Assembly (NCBI RefSeq): GCF_019722725.1
Contig: NZ_CP077941.1
Location: 434,001 to 498,000, forward strand
Direction of reading: 5' to 3'
Origin: Vreelandella profundi
GTDB taxonomy: Bacteria; Pseudomonadota; Gammaproteobacteria; Pseudomonadales; Halomonadaceae
Length of the DNA stretch: 64,000 nucleotides
Numbering within the stretch: position 1 is the stretch's first letter; each line of letters begins with the position of its first letter. The notes under the pieces were generated by a model, which was not told the DNA's origin, did not search any database, and saw only the letters and a program-made list of their open reading frames with translations. Of the stretch, positions 35,420-44,031 are shown piece after piece. Made by a program: the position numbers and the translations under genes.

Positions 35420-36547
35420 TTAAACCAGCTTAGTTAGCCAGCCGTGCTTATCTTCACTGCGGCCATACTGCAGGTCGAGCAGCTTGCTACGAATGCGCAT
35501 AGCGACTTCGTTGCTGTCGCCAGCGCCTTCAACGGCAGACTTAAGACGAATACGCTCGTTTTCGGAAACCAGCTCGCCCACCGGGGTGATCACCGCGGCG
35601 GTGCCGCAGGCAAAGACTTCGATGATCTCACCCGACGCCGCGCCTTCGCGCCACTCGTCAATGCTGATCGGGCGCTCTTCTGGCGTTAGGCCTTCCTCTT
35701 TGGCTAGCGTCAGTATCGAGTTGCGGGTCACGCCTTCCAAAATGGTGTCGGTTAAGCGGGGCGTTACCAAGCGGCCGTCTTTGAAAACGAAGAACAGGTT
35801 CATACCGCCCAGCTCTTCAACCCACTTGTTTTCAGCGGCATCTAGAAACGCGACTTGGCCACACTGATGGGCTTCGGCTTCTTTCTGCGCAGCTAAGGAT
35901 GCGGCGTAGTTGCCGCCACACTTGGCAAAGCCCGTGCCACCGGCGGCCGCGCGCTTGTAGTTCGAGGAAAGCCAGATCGATACCGGCGCAACGCCGCCTT
36001 TAAAGTAGGCCGCCGCTGGGGAGGCGATAACGTAGTAATCGACCTCCTGTGACGGGCGAACGCCTAAAAACGCTTCAGAGGCGATCATAAAGGGGCGTAG
36101 GTAAAGGCTGCACTCATCCGAGGTGCTGGCAGGCGTGGGAACCCAGGCGTGATCTTGGGCCAGCAGCGCTTTCAGCGAGCCAATAAAGTCTTCGTCTGAA
36201 AGCTCAGGCAGTGCCAGGCGACGTGCGCTGCGGCGAAAACGCTCGGCGTTTTTCTCAGGGCGAAACGTCCAGATCGAACCGTCGGCATGGCGATAGGCTT
36301 TAATGCCTTCAAAAATTTCCTGGCCGTAGTGCAGCACTGACGCTGCAGGGTCTAGCGTCAGCGGACCATACGGACGCACCTGATGGCCGTGCCAGTTGGC
36401 ATCGGAGGTCCAGCGAACGTGGGCCATGTGGTCAGTGAAATACTTGCCAAAACCTGGGTTACTTAGGATATTGCCACGAATATCACCTGCCAACGGATTG
36501 TTGGACGGGAGGGTTTCAAAACCCGTTTCAAAGCTTGCAGTGGGCAC
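35420..36547 (-). CDS. ilvE: Branched-chain amino acid aminotransferase
   Basis: The enzyme interconverts leucine, isoleucine and valine with their 2-oxo acids, using glutamate and PLP. It is a fold-type IV aminotransferase of 375 residues, the longer BCAT type shared with eukaryotes (E. coli IlvE is 309). Visible are GPLTLDPAASVLHYGQEIFEG, LYLRPFMIASEAFLGVRP, the PLP-lysine region GTGFAKCGGNYAASLAAQ and EVFACGTAAVITPVG. It follows pepA after a gap with two hairpins, so it likely has its own promoter. Its presence in the pepA-holC-valS block is not the E. coli arrangement. Confidence 0.95.
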   Translation of the reverse strand: MPTASFETGFETLPSNNPLAGDIRGNILSNPGFGKYFTDHMAHVRWTSDANWHGHQVRPYGPLTLDPAASVLHYGQEIFEGIKAYRHADGSIWTFRPEKNAERFRRSARRLALPELSDEDFIGSLKALLAQDHAWVPTPASTSDECSLYLRPFMIASEAFLGVRPSQEVDYYVIASPAAAYFKGGVAPVSIWLSSNYKRAAAGGTGFAKCGGNYAASLAAQKEAEAHQCGQVAFLDAAENKWVEELGGMNLFFVFKDGRLVTPRLTDTILEGVTRNSILTLAKEEGLTPEERPISIDEWREGAASGEIIEVFACGTAAVITPVGELVSENERIRLKSAVEGAGDSNEVAMRIRSKLLDLQYGRSEDKHGWLTKLV

Positions 36548-36615
36548 GGCTATTTGTCTCCGCTAGAACCACGCCCAGGGTTGGGCATGGTTGGATACGA
36601 TGGTGAATTCGATAC

Positions 36616-36645
36616 AGCAGCACCGAGCCTCGGCTCGGTGCTGCT
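36616..36645. other. 14-bp perfect stem-loop between pepA and ilvE
   Basis: AGCAGCACCGAGCC (36616-36629) is followed by two bases and then its exact reverse complement (36632-36645). No T-run follows on either strand. It may be a transcript-end stabiliser, a Rho-dependent end, or an element of the ilvE leader; it lies 69 bp upstream of the ilvE start on the minus strand. Confidence 0.55.
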
Positions 36646-36661
36646 TGATATGTCCAGGTTT

Positions 36662-36690
36662 AACGGTTGCGGCGCAGAAAGGCAACCGTT
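36662..36690. other. Second hairpin just after pepA
   Basis: AACGGTTGC (36662-36670) pairs with GCAACCGTT (36682-36690) around an 11-nt loop. It begins 19 bp beyond the pepA stop. With the neighbouring 14-bp hairpin it forms a tandem structure in the pepA-ilvE gap. Confidence 0.5.
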
Positions 36691-36708
36691 TCGCGCATGA
36701 ACGAGGCG

Positions 36709-38229
36709 TTAAGCGTCACTATTTTCGACCTGAGTGTCGGTTTCACGATCAAGCAAGTACTGGGTTAATAGGCCAACAGGGCGCCCCGTGGCGCCTTTTT
36801 GCTTGCCAGAGTGCCAAGCGGTGCCTGCGATATCTAGGTGCGCCCAGGGGAAGTGATCGGCAAAGCGCGACAAAAAGCACGCGGCGGTAATCGTGCCCGC
36901 TGGACGACCGCCTATATTGGCAAGATCGGCAAAATTAGAGTCTAGCTGCTCTTGGTATTCGTCCCACAGCGGTAAATGCCACGCGCGATCCCACGCGGCC
37001 TCGCCTGCATCTAGTAAGTCGAGTGCTAGATCATCATCGTTGGAAAGCAGGCCTGTGGCATGGTGGCCCAGGCCAATAATCACCGCACCGGTGAGGGTGG
37101 CGATATCCACCACGCTTGCCGGCGTAAAGCGCTCGGCGTAGGTCAGCGCATCGCATAGCACCAGGCGGCCTTCTGCGTCAGTGTTGAGCACTTCAACGGT
37201 CAAACCTTTCATCGTCTTGATAATATCGCCGGGCTTGGTGGCATGGCCGTCAGGCATGTTTTCCGCGGCGGCGACGATAAAGACTAGGTTGAGCTTTGGC
37301 TTGATCGCCAGCACCGCTTTGACGGTGCCGAAGACGCTGGCGGCGCCGCACATATCGAATTTCATTTCGTCCATGCCTTCGCCAGGCTTGAGCGAAATGC
37401 CGCCGGTATCGAAGGTTATGCCTTTGCCGACCAGCACATGGGGCGCTTCTTGCGCATTTTCAGCACCTTGATATTTCATTACGATCAGGCGGGTTGGCTC
37501 TTTGCTACCGCGGCCTACGGACAATAACGAGCGTGCGCCCAACGCTTCGAGCGCATCTTCATCGAGGATCTCAACGTCCAGCGCACCGTTTGACTCGCGC
37601 CCTAGCTGCTGCGCCTGCTCGGCTAAGTAGCTGGGCGTGCAGACGTTGGCGGGAAGGTTGCCCAGCGTGCGGGTATAGTTAATGCCTTGGCCAATCGCAT
37701 TGCCTACTAGCGCACCTTGCTGAACGAGAGGCTGCGCGCTGGTGTCACTAATAACGAGCGTGAGTTTGGCAAGGCTGGGGGCTGGTGCCGGCGTCGATTT
37801 GAACTGATCGAAGCGATAAATAGCCCGCTCAGCGGCTTCTAACACTTTACGAGCTTTCCAGGCCGCGTCGCGGTCGGTTAGCGGCACATCATTAAAAACG
37901 ACGCTGGCTTCATCAATGGGCAGTTTCACCAGCGCAGCCATGGCGGCATCCAGCGCTTTAATGTAGGCCGCTTCCTGACATTTTTCGCGTTCGCCCAAGC
38001 CGACTAATAACAGCCGCTGTGCCCCGAGGCCTGGCGCAAACGGTATCATGAGGATGCTGCCGAGCGAGGCATCAAAGTCGCCGCGCTCCATCAGCTGGCC
38101 GATTAGGCGCTCGCTAGCGTCGTCCAGTTTGGCGACGCTGGGCAGTAGATCGCTACCTTTAAAAACCGGCACCACAAGACAGGCTGTTTCGGTTTTGGCC
38201 GGATTAGCAGTTTGAACGGAAAATTCCAT
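36709..38229 (-). CDS. pepA: Leucyl aminopeptidase (cytosol aminopeptidase)
   Basis: PepA is an M17 dizinc/manganese aminopeptidase; in E. coli it also binds DNA in XerCD recombination and carAB control. The 506 residues match the family (503). The N-terminal macro-like domain begins MEFSVQTANPAKTETACL. The catalytic domain includes VGKGITFDTGGISLKPGEGM, DMCGAASVFGTVKAV and the signature NTDAEGRLVLCDALTYAE. It is divergent from lptF, an arrangement conserved in gammaproteobacteria. Confidence 0.97.
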   Translation of the reverse strand: MEFSVQTANPAKTETACLVVPVFKGSDLLPSVAKLDDASERLIGQLMERGDFDASLGSILMIPFAPGLGAQRLLLVGLGEREKCQEAAYIKALDAAMAALVKLPIDEASVVFNDVPLTDRDAAWKARKVLEAAERAIYRFDQFKSTPAPAPSLAKLTLVISDTSAQPLVQQGALVGNAIGQGINYTRTLGNLPANVCTPSYLAEQAQQLGRESNGALDVEILDEDALEALGARSLLSVGRGSKEPTRLIVMKYQGAENAQEAPHVLVGKGITFDTGGISLKPGEGMDEMKFDMCGAASVFGTVKAVLAIKPKLNLVFIVAAAENMPDGHATKPGDIIKTMKGLTVEVLNTDAEGRLVLCDALTYAERFTPASVVDIATLTGAVIIGLGHHATGLLSNDDDLALDLLDAGEAAWDRAWHLPLWDEYQEQLDSNFADLANIGGRPAGTITAACFLSRFADHFPWAHLDIAGTAWHSGKQKGATGRPVGLLTQYLLDRETDTQVENSDA

Positions 38230-38375
38230 GACGTCTCCAACAAGACAAGCAACGAGGGATTCGGGATAATGCCTCGTTACTTTTGATTTTGAAAAGGCAC
38301 TGAGAATAGTTTCATTAGTGTACCCAAGCCATGCGGGTATTGCATGGCATCCTGCACGACTAGCCGGAGAGCGCG

Positions 38376-39455
38376 TTGATTTTATTTCGGTATTTAACTC
38401 GCGAAGTGTTACTCACCATGGCGGCGGTTGCCGGCATTCTGCTGTTGGTGATCATGGGCAGCCGTTTTATCCGTTATTTCGCGGATGCAGCGGAGGGTGA
38501 CTTTCCGGTCACTATCTTAGGCAGCCTGATGATGTTTCATCTGCCTGGCTTTATGGAGCTGATACTGCCGCTGTCGTTTTTTCTAGGCATTTTGCTGGCC
38601 TACGGGCAGCTCTATATGAACAGCGAGATTACGGTCATGGTCGCCTGCGGCATGAGCCCCACGCGCTTGCTGAAAGTAACGCTGCTGCCGGCGAGCGTTG
38701 TCGCGGTGCTGGTAGGCGTGTGTAGCCTGTGGCTGACGCCCTATGGCGCGCTGCAAACGGAAACCGTACTGGAGGAACAGCGCAGCCGCTTGGATGTGTC
38801 TGTGCTCGCACCGGGGCGCTTTCAGGAGTTTGGAGGCGGTCGCACCGCGTACATTGGCAGCTTTTCCAGCGATGGCACAGAGATGCAGGATGTATTTGTG
38901 CACGAGCAGAATCAGCCCGGCGATGAAAATACCCACGACTATATTACCCGCGCCGCCTCTGGCTATCAGGAAACCCGGATGGATACGGGCAGTCGTTTTC
39001 TGGTGTTAGACGAGGGCGAGCGATACGGTGTGACCCCCGGGCGGCAAAGCGCTGAACGGCTCACCTTTGATCGCTATACGCTGCGCTTAGGGCTAAGCAA
39101 TAATCGACAGTCGCTGGATTCCCTAGAGTATGCGACCACGCCAGCGCTATGGAATGATCCAAGCCCGCGTGCGCAGGCCCAGTGGCAGTGGCGGGCCGGG
39201 CTCCCGCTAATGGTGTTTATATTAGCCCTAATGGCGCAGCCGCTTTCTCGGGTTAACCCTCGCCAGGGGCGTTTTGGCAAACTTTTGCCGGCGGTGTTTT
39301 TATACGTCGCCTATCTCAGTCTTTTACTCGCGGTGGTCGACGCCATTGGCAGTGAAACGTGGTCTGCCACGTTGGGTGTATGGCCGGTACATGGGCTGTT
39401 TTTAGGATTGGGCCTGCTGCTGCTGTGGCACTCGCAACGTAAGGGAATGCGCTGA
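38376..39455 (+). CDS. lptF: LPS export ABC transporter permease LptF (TTG start)
   Basis: LptF with LptG and LptB extracts lipopolysaccharide from the inner membrane and drives it along the Lpt bridge. The 359 residues show an N-terminal pair of helices (MILFRYLTREVLLTMAAVAG), a third near 60-80, a periplasmic beta-jellyroll (~130-255) and three C-terminal helices. The start is TTG 38376 behind GGAGAG (38367-38372). Its last base is shared with the lptG ATG (TGATG), so the two are translationally coupled. Confidence 0.95.
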   Translation: MILFRYLTREVLLTMAAVAGILLLVIMGSRFIRYFADAAEGDFPVTILGSLMMFHLPGFMELILPLSFFLGILLAYGQLYMNSEITVMVACGMSPTRLLKVTLLPASVVAVLVGVCSLWLTPYGALQTETVLEEQRSRLDVSVLAPGRFQEFGGGRTAYIGSFSSDGTEMQDVFVHEQNQPGDENTHDYITRAASGYQETRMDTGSRFLVLDEGERYGVTPGRQSAERLTFDRYTLRLGLSNNRQSLDSLEYATTPALWNDPSPRAQAQWQWRAGLPLMVFILALMAQPLSRVNPRQGRFGKLLPAVFLYVAYLSLLLAVVDAIGSETWSATLGVWPVHGLFLGLGLLLLWHSQRKGMR

Positions 39456-40531
39456 TGGTGAATCTGCTGATGGTTGACCGCCTGGACCGCTACATCGCCC
39501 GCAACGTGCTGGCGGCTATTATTGTGGTTCAGTTCGTGCTGTTGGGCTTGGATATTACCATTGCCTATATCGATAACTTAGGCGATGTGCAGGCCGGCTA
39601 TACCGCCCTTGATGCGCTGTTCTACTTGCTGATGCGTACGCCGTGGCGCTTCTATCAATATGCCCCGGTGGCGGTGTTAATTGGCGCGTTAATTGGCTTG
39701 GGCAGCATGGCTTCTAATAACGAACTCACCGTTATGCGTGCCTCTGGGCGCTCCCTAGCACGTATTGTGTGGGGCGTGATGAAGCCAGTGCTGCTGGTGA
39801 TCGTCGTGGTGCTGCTTGTGGCTGAATATGTCAGTCCACGTACCGAACAGCACGCTGAGGCCTGGCGCTTAGAAAAGATTCAGGGCGAAGGTACGATGCT
39901 GACTAGCCGCAGTGGCTGGCAAATTGAGGGCGACAGCGTCTATCGCTTCGGGGCGATCCGTGCCGATGATGTGGTGCTTGATTTAACCCGCTATCGCTTT
40001 GATGACCGGCAGCTAGTAGAAGCCACCTATGCTCAGCGCGCGCTTTGGGAAGACGGGGCCTGGCGTTTGGAAAGCGTCTCTACGACGCGCATCTTCGATG
40101 ATCACACTGAGTCCGACCAGGCCGCAAACATGGGGTGGGAAACGTCTTTTACCCCCACGCAGCTTGAGCGCCTGTTACGGGACATAGAGAGCCAGGCGCC
40201 CAGTGAGCTTTGGTACTACGCGAAGTTTCTCGCTGCTCAAGGCCTGCAAAACGATCAGGCGCTGCTGTATTTTTGGCAGAAAATGTTAATGCCGCTCACC
40301 ATGGGCTCATTAGTACTGATTGCGGCCTCGTTCGTTTTTGGCCCACTGCGCACCGTGGCAGCGGGTACCCGCGTTTTCTACGGCGTGATTACCGGGCTCA
40401 GCTTTAAGTATGTGCAAGATCTGCTGGCGCCTGCATCAACGATTTTCGGATTTTCGCCCGTCTGGGCCGTATTGGTGCCGACGCTTGCGTGTGCCGGGGT
40501 GGGGATCTATTTCTTACGCCGCAACGGTTAG
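39455..40531 (+). CDS. lptG: LPS export ABC transporter permease LptG
   Basis: This is the second permease of the LPS exporter. The 358 residues share the YjgP/YjgQ layout with LptF: N-terminal helices (DRYIARNVLAAIIVVQFVLL), a SNNELTVMRASGRSL cytoplasmic segment that contacts LptB, a periplasmic domain (~135-260) and C-terminal helices including SLVLIAASFVFGPLR. The ATG at 39455 overlaps the lptF stop; an internal ATG at residue 6 is an alternative. Confidence 0.95.
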   Translation: MVNLLMVDRLDRYIARNVLAAIIVVQFVLLGLDITIAYIDNLGDVQAGYTALDALFYLLMRTPWRFYQYAPVAVLIGALIGLGSMASNNELTVMRASGRSLARIVWGVMKPVLLVIVVVLLVAEYVSPRTEQHAEAWRLEKIQGEGTMLTSRSGWQIEGDSVYRFGAIRADDVVLDLTRYRFDDRQLVEATYAQRALWEDGAWRLESVSTTRIFDDHTESDQAANMGWETSFTPTQLERLLRDIESQAPSELWYYAKFLAAQGLQNDQALLYFWQKMLMPLTMGSLVLIAASFVFGPLRTVAAGTRVFYGVITGLSFKYVQDLLAPASTIFGFSPVWAVLVPTLACAGVGIYFLRRNG

Positions 40532-40535
40532 CAAG

Positions 40536-41009
40536 ATGCGCACGCGACGCTTTGCTCAGTTGGGTGATGCGTGGCCAGCAGGCCTAGGCCGCCGCTTAGG
40601 CGCCATGCTCTACGACGGCTTTTTGGTTACGGCAATTTGGATTGCAGTGACGGTGGTTCATCTAGTGTTTTTCCGCTATGTGCTGGGCCAGTCGCTAGAA
40701 GACATTGGCGCCACCGCCTGCGATGTTTGGAGCCTGCGAATCATGCTGGTCGTGTTTGTCAGCCTGTTTTTTGTTTTCTCCTGGACGCGCGGCGGCATGA
40801 CTCTGGGAATGCAGGCATGGCGGTTGCGTGTGCAAACGCGAGAGGGCTATTCACTGAGCCTGACGCAGTGCCTCATTCGCTGCGCTGTCGCGTGGTTGTC
40901 GCTGTTGACGTTTGGGTTAGGCTATCTGTGGGTGCTGTTCGACCCACAGCGGCGTAGCTGGCCAGATATCGTGTCTAAAACGCAAACCGTGGTGCTGTCA
41001 AAACGATAA
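40536..41009 (+). CDS. RDD-family membrane protein
   Basis: The RDD domain (PF06271) is recognised from RRLGAMLYDGFLV near the N-terminus, several hydrophobic helices, a TLGMQAWRLRVQT segment and a C-terminal WPDIVSKTQTVVL. The 157 residues carry about four membrane segments. Some RDD proteins act in ion exchange or lipid-related processes, but no function can be assigned. I start at ATG 40536, 4 bp after lptG; a longer in-frame extension only overlaps lptG. It often accompanies lptFG in related genomes. Confidence 0.85.
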   Translation: MRTRRFAQLGDAWPAGLGRRLGAMLYDGFLVTAIWIAVTVVHLVFFRYVLGQSLEDIGATACDVWSLRIMLVVFVSLFFVFSWTRGGMTLGMQAWRLRVQTREGYSLSLTQCLIRCAVAWLSLLTFGLGYLWVLFDPQRRSWPDIVSKTQTVVLSKR

Positions 41010-41151
41010 CGCTGTCGATTTTGAGTAAAAAAATAATAATTAGGCGAAAATTGTTGCCGGTAAAAAACGTCGCGGCGCCAATATGTTATCGAGCAGCTGG
41101 CGTGTGTTAAGACGAATGCCTCCCAAAAAGCAGTTATTTCTACTTGATAAG

Positions 41152-41173
41152 ATGTATACGAATCATTTACATT
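41152..41173 (+). promoter_or_regulatory. Possible Fur-box-like site before bfd
   Basis: The stretch GTATACGAATCATTTAC matches about two thirds of the right half of the Fur consensus (ATAATCATTATC). It lies 30-50 bp upstream of bfd, which in E. coli and Pseudomonas is induced by low iron. The match is partial, so this is a weak candidate. Confidence 0.25.
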
Positions 41174-41201
41174 CATCTCATAGTTTATATGAGGTGTCGC
41201 C

Positions 41202-41408
41202 ATGTACGTTTGTGTGTGCAAGGGAGTAACCGATCATCAGATTCGCCAGCAGGTAAGCGACGGTGCGCGCAGCTGGCGGGAAGTACGCGAAGCAACCGGC
41301 TGCGCAACGCAGTGCGGTAAGTGCGCGTGCTATGCCAAAGCTATTACCCGCGATGCCGTATTAGATGCTCGTCAAGAGGCCGATATGGGGCTTGCTTACG
41401 CCGTGTGA
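41202..41408 (+). CDS. bfd: Bacterioferritin-associated ferredoxin
   Basis: Bfd docks on bacterioferritin and delivers electrons that release stored iron. The 68 residues carry the [2Fe-2S] ligands at exactly the E. coli positions, Cys4, Cys6, Cys38 and Cys41, in MYVCVCKGVTDHQIRQ and CATQCGKCACYAK. Two further Cys (34 and 43) are present. The start follows GAGGTG. bfr lies downstream after 204 bp with its own promoter. Confidence 0.96.
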   Translation: MYVCVCKGVTDHQIRQQVSDGARSWREVREATGCATQCGKCACYAKAITRDAVLDARQEADMGLAYAV

Positions 41409-41455
41409 CGCGAATCACTCTTGTTAGAGTTATCGTTTGCAAATATATGATTTGC

Positions 41456-41483
41456 TTGAACTTTTAAACACTTTATCTATACT
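41456..41483 (+). promoter_or_regulatory. Candidate sigma70 promoter for bfr
   Basis: TTGAAC (41456-41461) and TATACT (41478-41483) are separated by 16 bp, both close to consensus. The predicted start is about 120 bp upstream of the bfr ATG, giving a long leader; a second TCTATACTC copy at 41515-41523 lacks a good -35. Confidence 0.6.
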
Positions 41484-41612
41484 CTCAGGAAAGCTGGGAG
41501 TGTAGCTATTTGCGTCTATACTCCTTCTCTAACGTAACTGCTTGATCGCATTATTTAAAGGCCACTTAAACACTGGCTTAACCATCAGCATTACCGTTGA
41601 AAAGGTGACATT

Positions 41613-42095
41613 ATGAAAGGTGATACTAAAGTTCTTGAGCATCTCAACAAGGCGCTTGGTAACGAACTCGTCGCGATTAATCAGTATTTTTTGCATTCCA
41701 AAATGTACAAAGACTGGGGTCTTAAGGCGCTCGCTAAATGGGAATACGAAGAATCCATCGAAGAAATGCAGCACGCTGACAAGATCATCGAGCGCATCCT
41801 ATTCCTAGAAGGCATTCCCAACCTGCAAGACCTGGGCAAGCTGCACATTGGTGAAAACGTTAAAGAGATGCTCGAAAGCGATCTAAAAATCGAGCACGAC
41901 GGCCGCAACGATTACATTGAAGCCATCACCTACTGTGAAAGCGTAAAAGACTACGTTACTCGCGATATGCTGCGCGACCTGCTCGCCGATGAAGAAGGTC
42001 ACATTGATCACATCGAAACTGAGCTGAAACTGATTGAGCAGGTGGGTATCCAGAACTACCTGCAGCGCCAAATGCAGATGGCTGGCGAAGAGTAA
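41613..42095 (+). CDS. bfr: Bacterioferritin
   Basis: Bacterioferritin stores iron in a 24-subunit haem-containing shell. The 160 residues keep all ferroxidase ligands at E. coli numbering, Glu18, Glu51, His54, Glu94, Glu127 and His130, and the haem ligand Met52 (EEMQHADK). Haem-binding Met52 with a full di-iron site marks the catalytic alpha type. The start [13 protein letters not shown] follows AAAGGTG. A strong terminator follows at 42149. Confidence 0.97.
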   Translation: MKGDTKVLEHLNKALGNELVAINQYFLHSKMYKDWGLKALAKWEYEESIEEMQHADKIIERILFLEGIPNLQDLGKLHIGENVKEMLESDLKIEHDGRNDYIEAITYCESVKDYVTRDMLRDLLADEEGHIDHIETELKLIEQVGIQNYLQRQMQMAGEE

Positions 42096-42148
42096 ATACG
42101 CTGGCAGTATTAACTATCAAGTGATCTTTTCACGTTAATGCGCAAAGC

Positions 42149-42178
42149 AAAACGGGCAGCCCATGGGCTGCCCGTTTT
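42149..42178 (+). terminator. Rho-independent terminator after bfr
   Basis: A perfect 30-bp palindrome, AAAACGGGCAGCCCA and its reverse complement, with A4 and T4 flanks, lies 54 bp past the bfr stop. The same AAAACGGGCAGCC core recurs at 54393-54422. Confidence 0.9.
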
Positions 42179-42433
42179 CTATTAGTCTTACAGCGATTTA
42201 AGAGTTAGTCGTCAGTGTGTCGCCTGACTTTCCGCTCTCTGAAAATAACCATTAAGCTATAGAGTCTCTAAATATTACTCCTGCCGCAAAGCATTTACAG
42301 CCATTCTTCAAAAAAAACCTCCATCATATTAATAATATTAATAGCCAATTAAATCAACTGCTTATTAATTTTCATGGATATTTTGTTCACGACTGAAACT
42401 TGCTTCAAAGACTAAAGTTTAAGTCTCGGTGCT
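42179..42433. other. AT-rich intergenic region before the TTT transporter
   Basis: No gene is supported here. The stretch 42260-42400 is much richer in A+T than neighbouring genes and includes overlapping ATTAAT/ATATTAAT runs near 42325-42345, with an A8 tract at 42310-42317. It may hold upstream promoter or nucleoid-protein sites for the transporter operon. It marks a composition change at the left edge of that operon. Confidence 0.4.
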
Positions 42434-42464
42434 TTGACATAGTGCATTTAAAAAGCTTTATATA
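42434..42464 (+). promoter_or_regulatory. Promoter of the tctC operon
   Basis: A perfect -35 TTGACA (42434-42439) is followed after 17-19 bp by TTTATATA (42457-42464), which offers a near-consensus -10. It lies 27-57 bp upstream of the TctC GTG start. Confidence 0.65.
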
Positions 42465-42475
42465 TCGTGATATAT
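42460..42475. promoter_or_regulatory. Inverted-repeat operator on the tctC promoter
   Basis: ATATATC-GT-GATATAT is a perfect 16-bp inverted repeat overlapping the -10 and likely transcription start. Bound repressor would block RNA polymerase. The obvious candidate is the GntR/FCD regulator encoded as fourth gene of the same operon, which would make the circuit substrate-inducible and autoregulated. The assignment is inferred. Confidence 0.55.
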
Positions 42476-42490
42476 CAAAGGAGTGTGACT

Positions 42491-43465
42491 GTGCGCAAAA
42501 CAATCTTTCTAACAGCATCGGCGCTACTTATTGCCGGCCTTATTCCCTCTCTGGCATTGGCTCAATGGCCGGAACGACCTGTCAATATTGTCGTTCCTTC
42601 GGGCGCTGGCGGCGGTACCGACCAGACCGGGCGAATGTTGGCTGAAAGGCTTCAGGAATATTTCGGCCAACCTTTCAATGTTATTAATCAGGGCCAAGGG
42701 GGCGGTGTAATAGGTCTTTCCTCAATCAAAAATGCTGATCCCGACGGCTACACGCTGGGTGTTCTTTATAATTTCGCCCATTACGCGGCTATGGGGCAGG
42801 CTGACTTTGATGCAGAAGACTTTACTGCTATTGCACAGTTCAACTTTGATCCGGCTGGCTTTCAGGTTCGCGACGACAGTCCCTGGGAGAATATTGAGCA
42901 GGCTTTGGATGATATTCAGCAGTCTCCAGAAGATTATGTGATTGCCTGCGGTGGTGGATGCGGGGGCTCCTGGCCAATGGCTGTTGCAACAATGATGGAT
43001 AAGTACGGTGTCGACGTATCAAAAATTCGCTTTGTATCAGGTCAGGGAGCTGCTGCTGCCTTGCAGGATCTTGCTGCTGGCGGTGTCGATATTGTTCCTT
43101 CTTCTCTTCCTGAGGCTAGTCCCTTGATACAGGCGGGGCGCATCAAGTCGCTAGTAGTGATGGGCGATGAAAGGCTGGAAGCTTTCCCTGACGTTCCTAC
43201 GTTGGCCGAAGCTACCGACATAGATCTGCAGCTTGGGGCCTGGCGCGGACTAGTGGCTCCCCAAGGTTTACCTGATGATATCGTCGAGCGGCTGGAAGGC
43301 GCTATGCATGAAATCGTGAATGACGATCAATGGCGCGAGCAGATGACTGATCGTGGCTTTGGTATTCAGTGGCGTGATGCCCTTACGTTCAGCGATTTTA
43401 TGAACGAGCAACAGTCCTCGGTACGCGAGATCATCAAAACCATCGGTTTAGTCAAGAGCAACTGA
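42491..43465 (+). CDS. Tripartite tricarboxylate transporter substrate-binding protein (TctC/Bug family)
   Basis: The periplasmic receptor of a TTT importer. The start is GTG 42491, eight bases after AAAGGAG (42477-42483); an earlier GTG at 42485 is too close. The 324 residues begin with a Sec signal (ending near LALA-QWPERPV). The Bug-family fold shows WPERPVNIVVPSGAGGGTDQTGR, VINQGQGGGVIGLSSI, GQGAAAALQDLAAGGVDIV and GRIKSLVVMGDERLEAFPDVPTL. Such receptors bind carboxylates (citrate, tartrate and others); the actual ligand is unknown. Confidence 0.93.
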   Translation: MRKTIFLTASALLIAGLIPSLALAQWPERPVNIVVPSGAGGGTDQTGRMLAERLQEYFGQPFNVINQGQGGGVIGLSSIKNADPDGYTLGVLYNFAHYAAMGQADFDAEDFTAIAQFNFDPAGFQVRDDSPWENIEQALDDIQQSPEDYVIACGGGCGGSWPMAVATMMDKYGVDVSKIRFVSGQGAAAALQDLAAGGVDIVPSSLPEASPLIQAGRIKSLVVMGDERLEAFPDVPTLAEATDIDLQLGAWRGLVAPQGLPDDIVERLEGAMHEIVNDDQWREQMTDRGFGIQWRDALTFSDFMNEQQSSVREIIKTIGLVKSN

Positions 43466-43539
43466 TTCTTGCTTGTCATTCGCTGGCGGCATACCTAAGT
43501 GCCGCCACAATTCAGACATTCGTACTTGGGGTCATCGCT

Positions 43540-44031
43540 TTGAAATTCGACGACAGTATCAGTGGGATACTCATTATCTGCTTCGGCAGCATAGTCATTT
43601 TTTTTGCTCAACAGTTACCGACCCTGCAGTTTATCGATTATGGTCCGGGCTTCTTTCCTACCTTGATCGGTATTGTGCTTGTTATATGTGGGTTATCTGT
43701 ATTGGCAAAGCGGATTGTTTCCAGCGAAGGCAAGATAGCTACTTGGGTGCGCATCGATAGTGATCATAGTTTATGGAAATCGCTATTAACCATTGGCTTT
43801 GTGATTGCCGTTATTCTTTTTTATATCTTTACCGTCAAAATCCTTGGTTTTTTAGTAACGATGCCGCTGGTGCTTTTTGCATTATTGTTTTACTTCCACC
43901 GCCGTCTTGGTCGAGATATGGGCATTGCTGTTATTGGCAGCATTGCCTTCCATAGCTTTTTTTATCAGTTAATGTCGGTGCAGTTGCCTTGGGGCCTGTT
44001 AACACCGTTCGCGGGGACTCTGACATGGTAA
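43540..44031 (+). CDS. Tripartite tricarboxylate transporter small membrane subunit (TctB family)
   Basis: The 163 residues form four hydrophobic helices with the TctB-typical GPGFFPTLIGIVLVICGL segment after helix 1. TctB stabilises TctA. The start appears to be TTG 43540 with only a weak GGGG upstream, consistent with low expression. The stop TAA (44029-44031) overlaps the start of tctA. Confidence 0.88.
   Translation: MKFDDSISGILIICFGSIVIFFAQQLPTLQFIDYGPGFFPTLIGIVLVICGLSVLAKRIVSSEGKIATWVRIDSDHSLWKSLLTIGFVIAVILFYIFTVKILGFLVTMPLVLFALLFYFHRRLGRDMGIAVIGSIAFHSFFYQLMSVQLPWGLLTPFAGTLTW

Noticed and set aside
42300..42400. AT-rich stretch considered as a replication origin
   Set aside because: No DnaA-box cluster, dnaA, or iteron repeats accompany it; an AT-rich promoter region explains it better.
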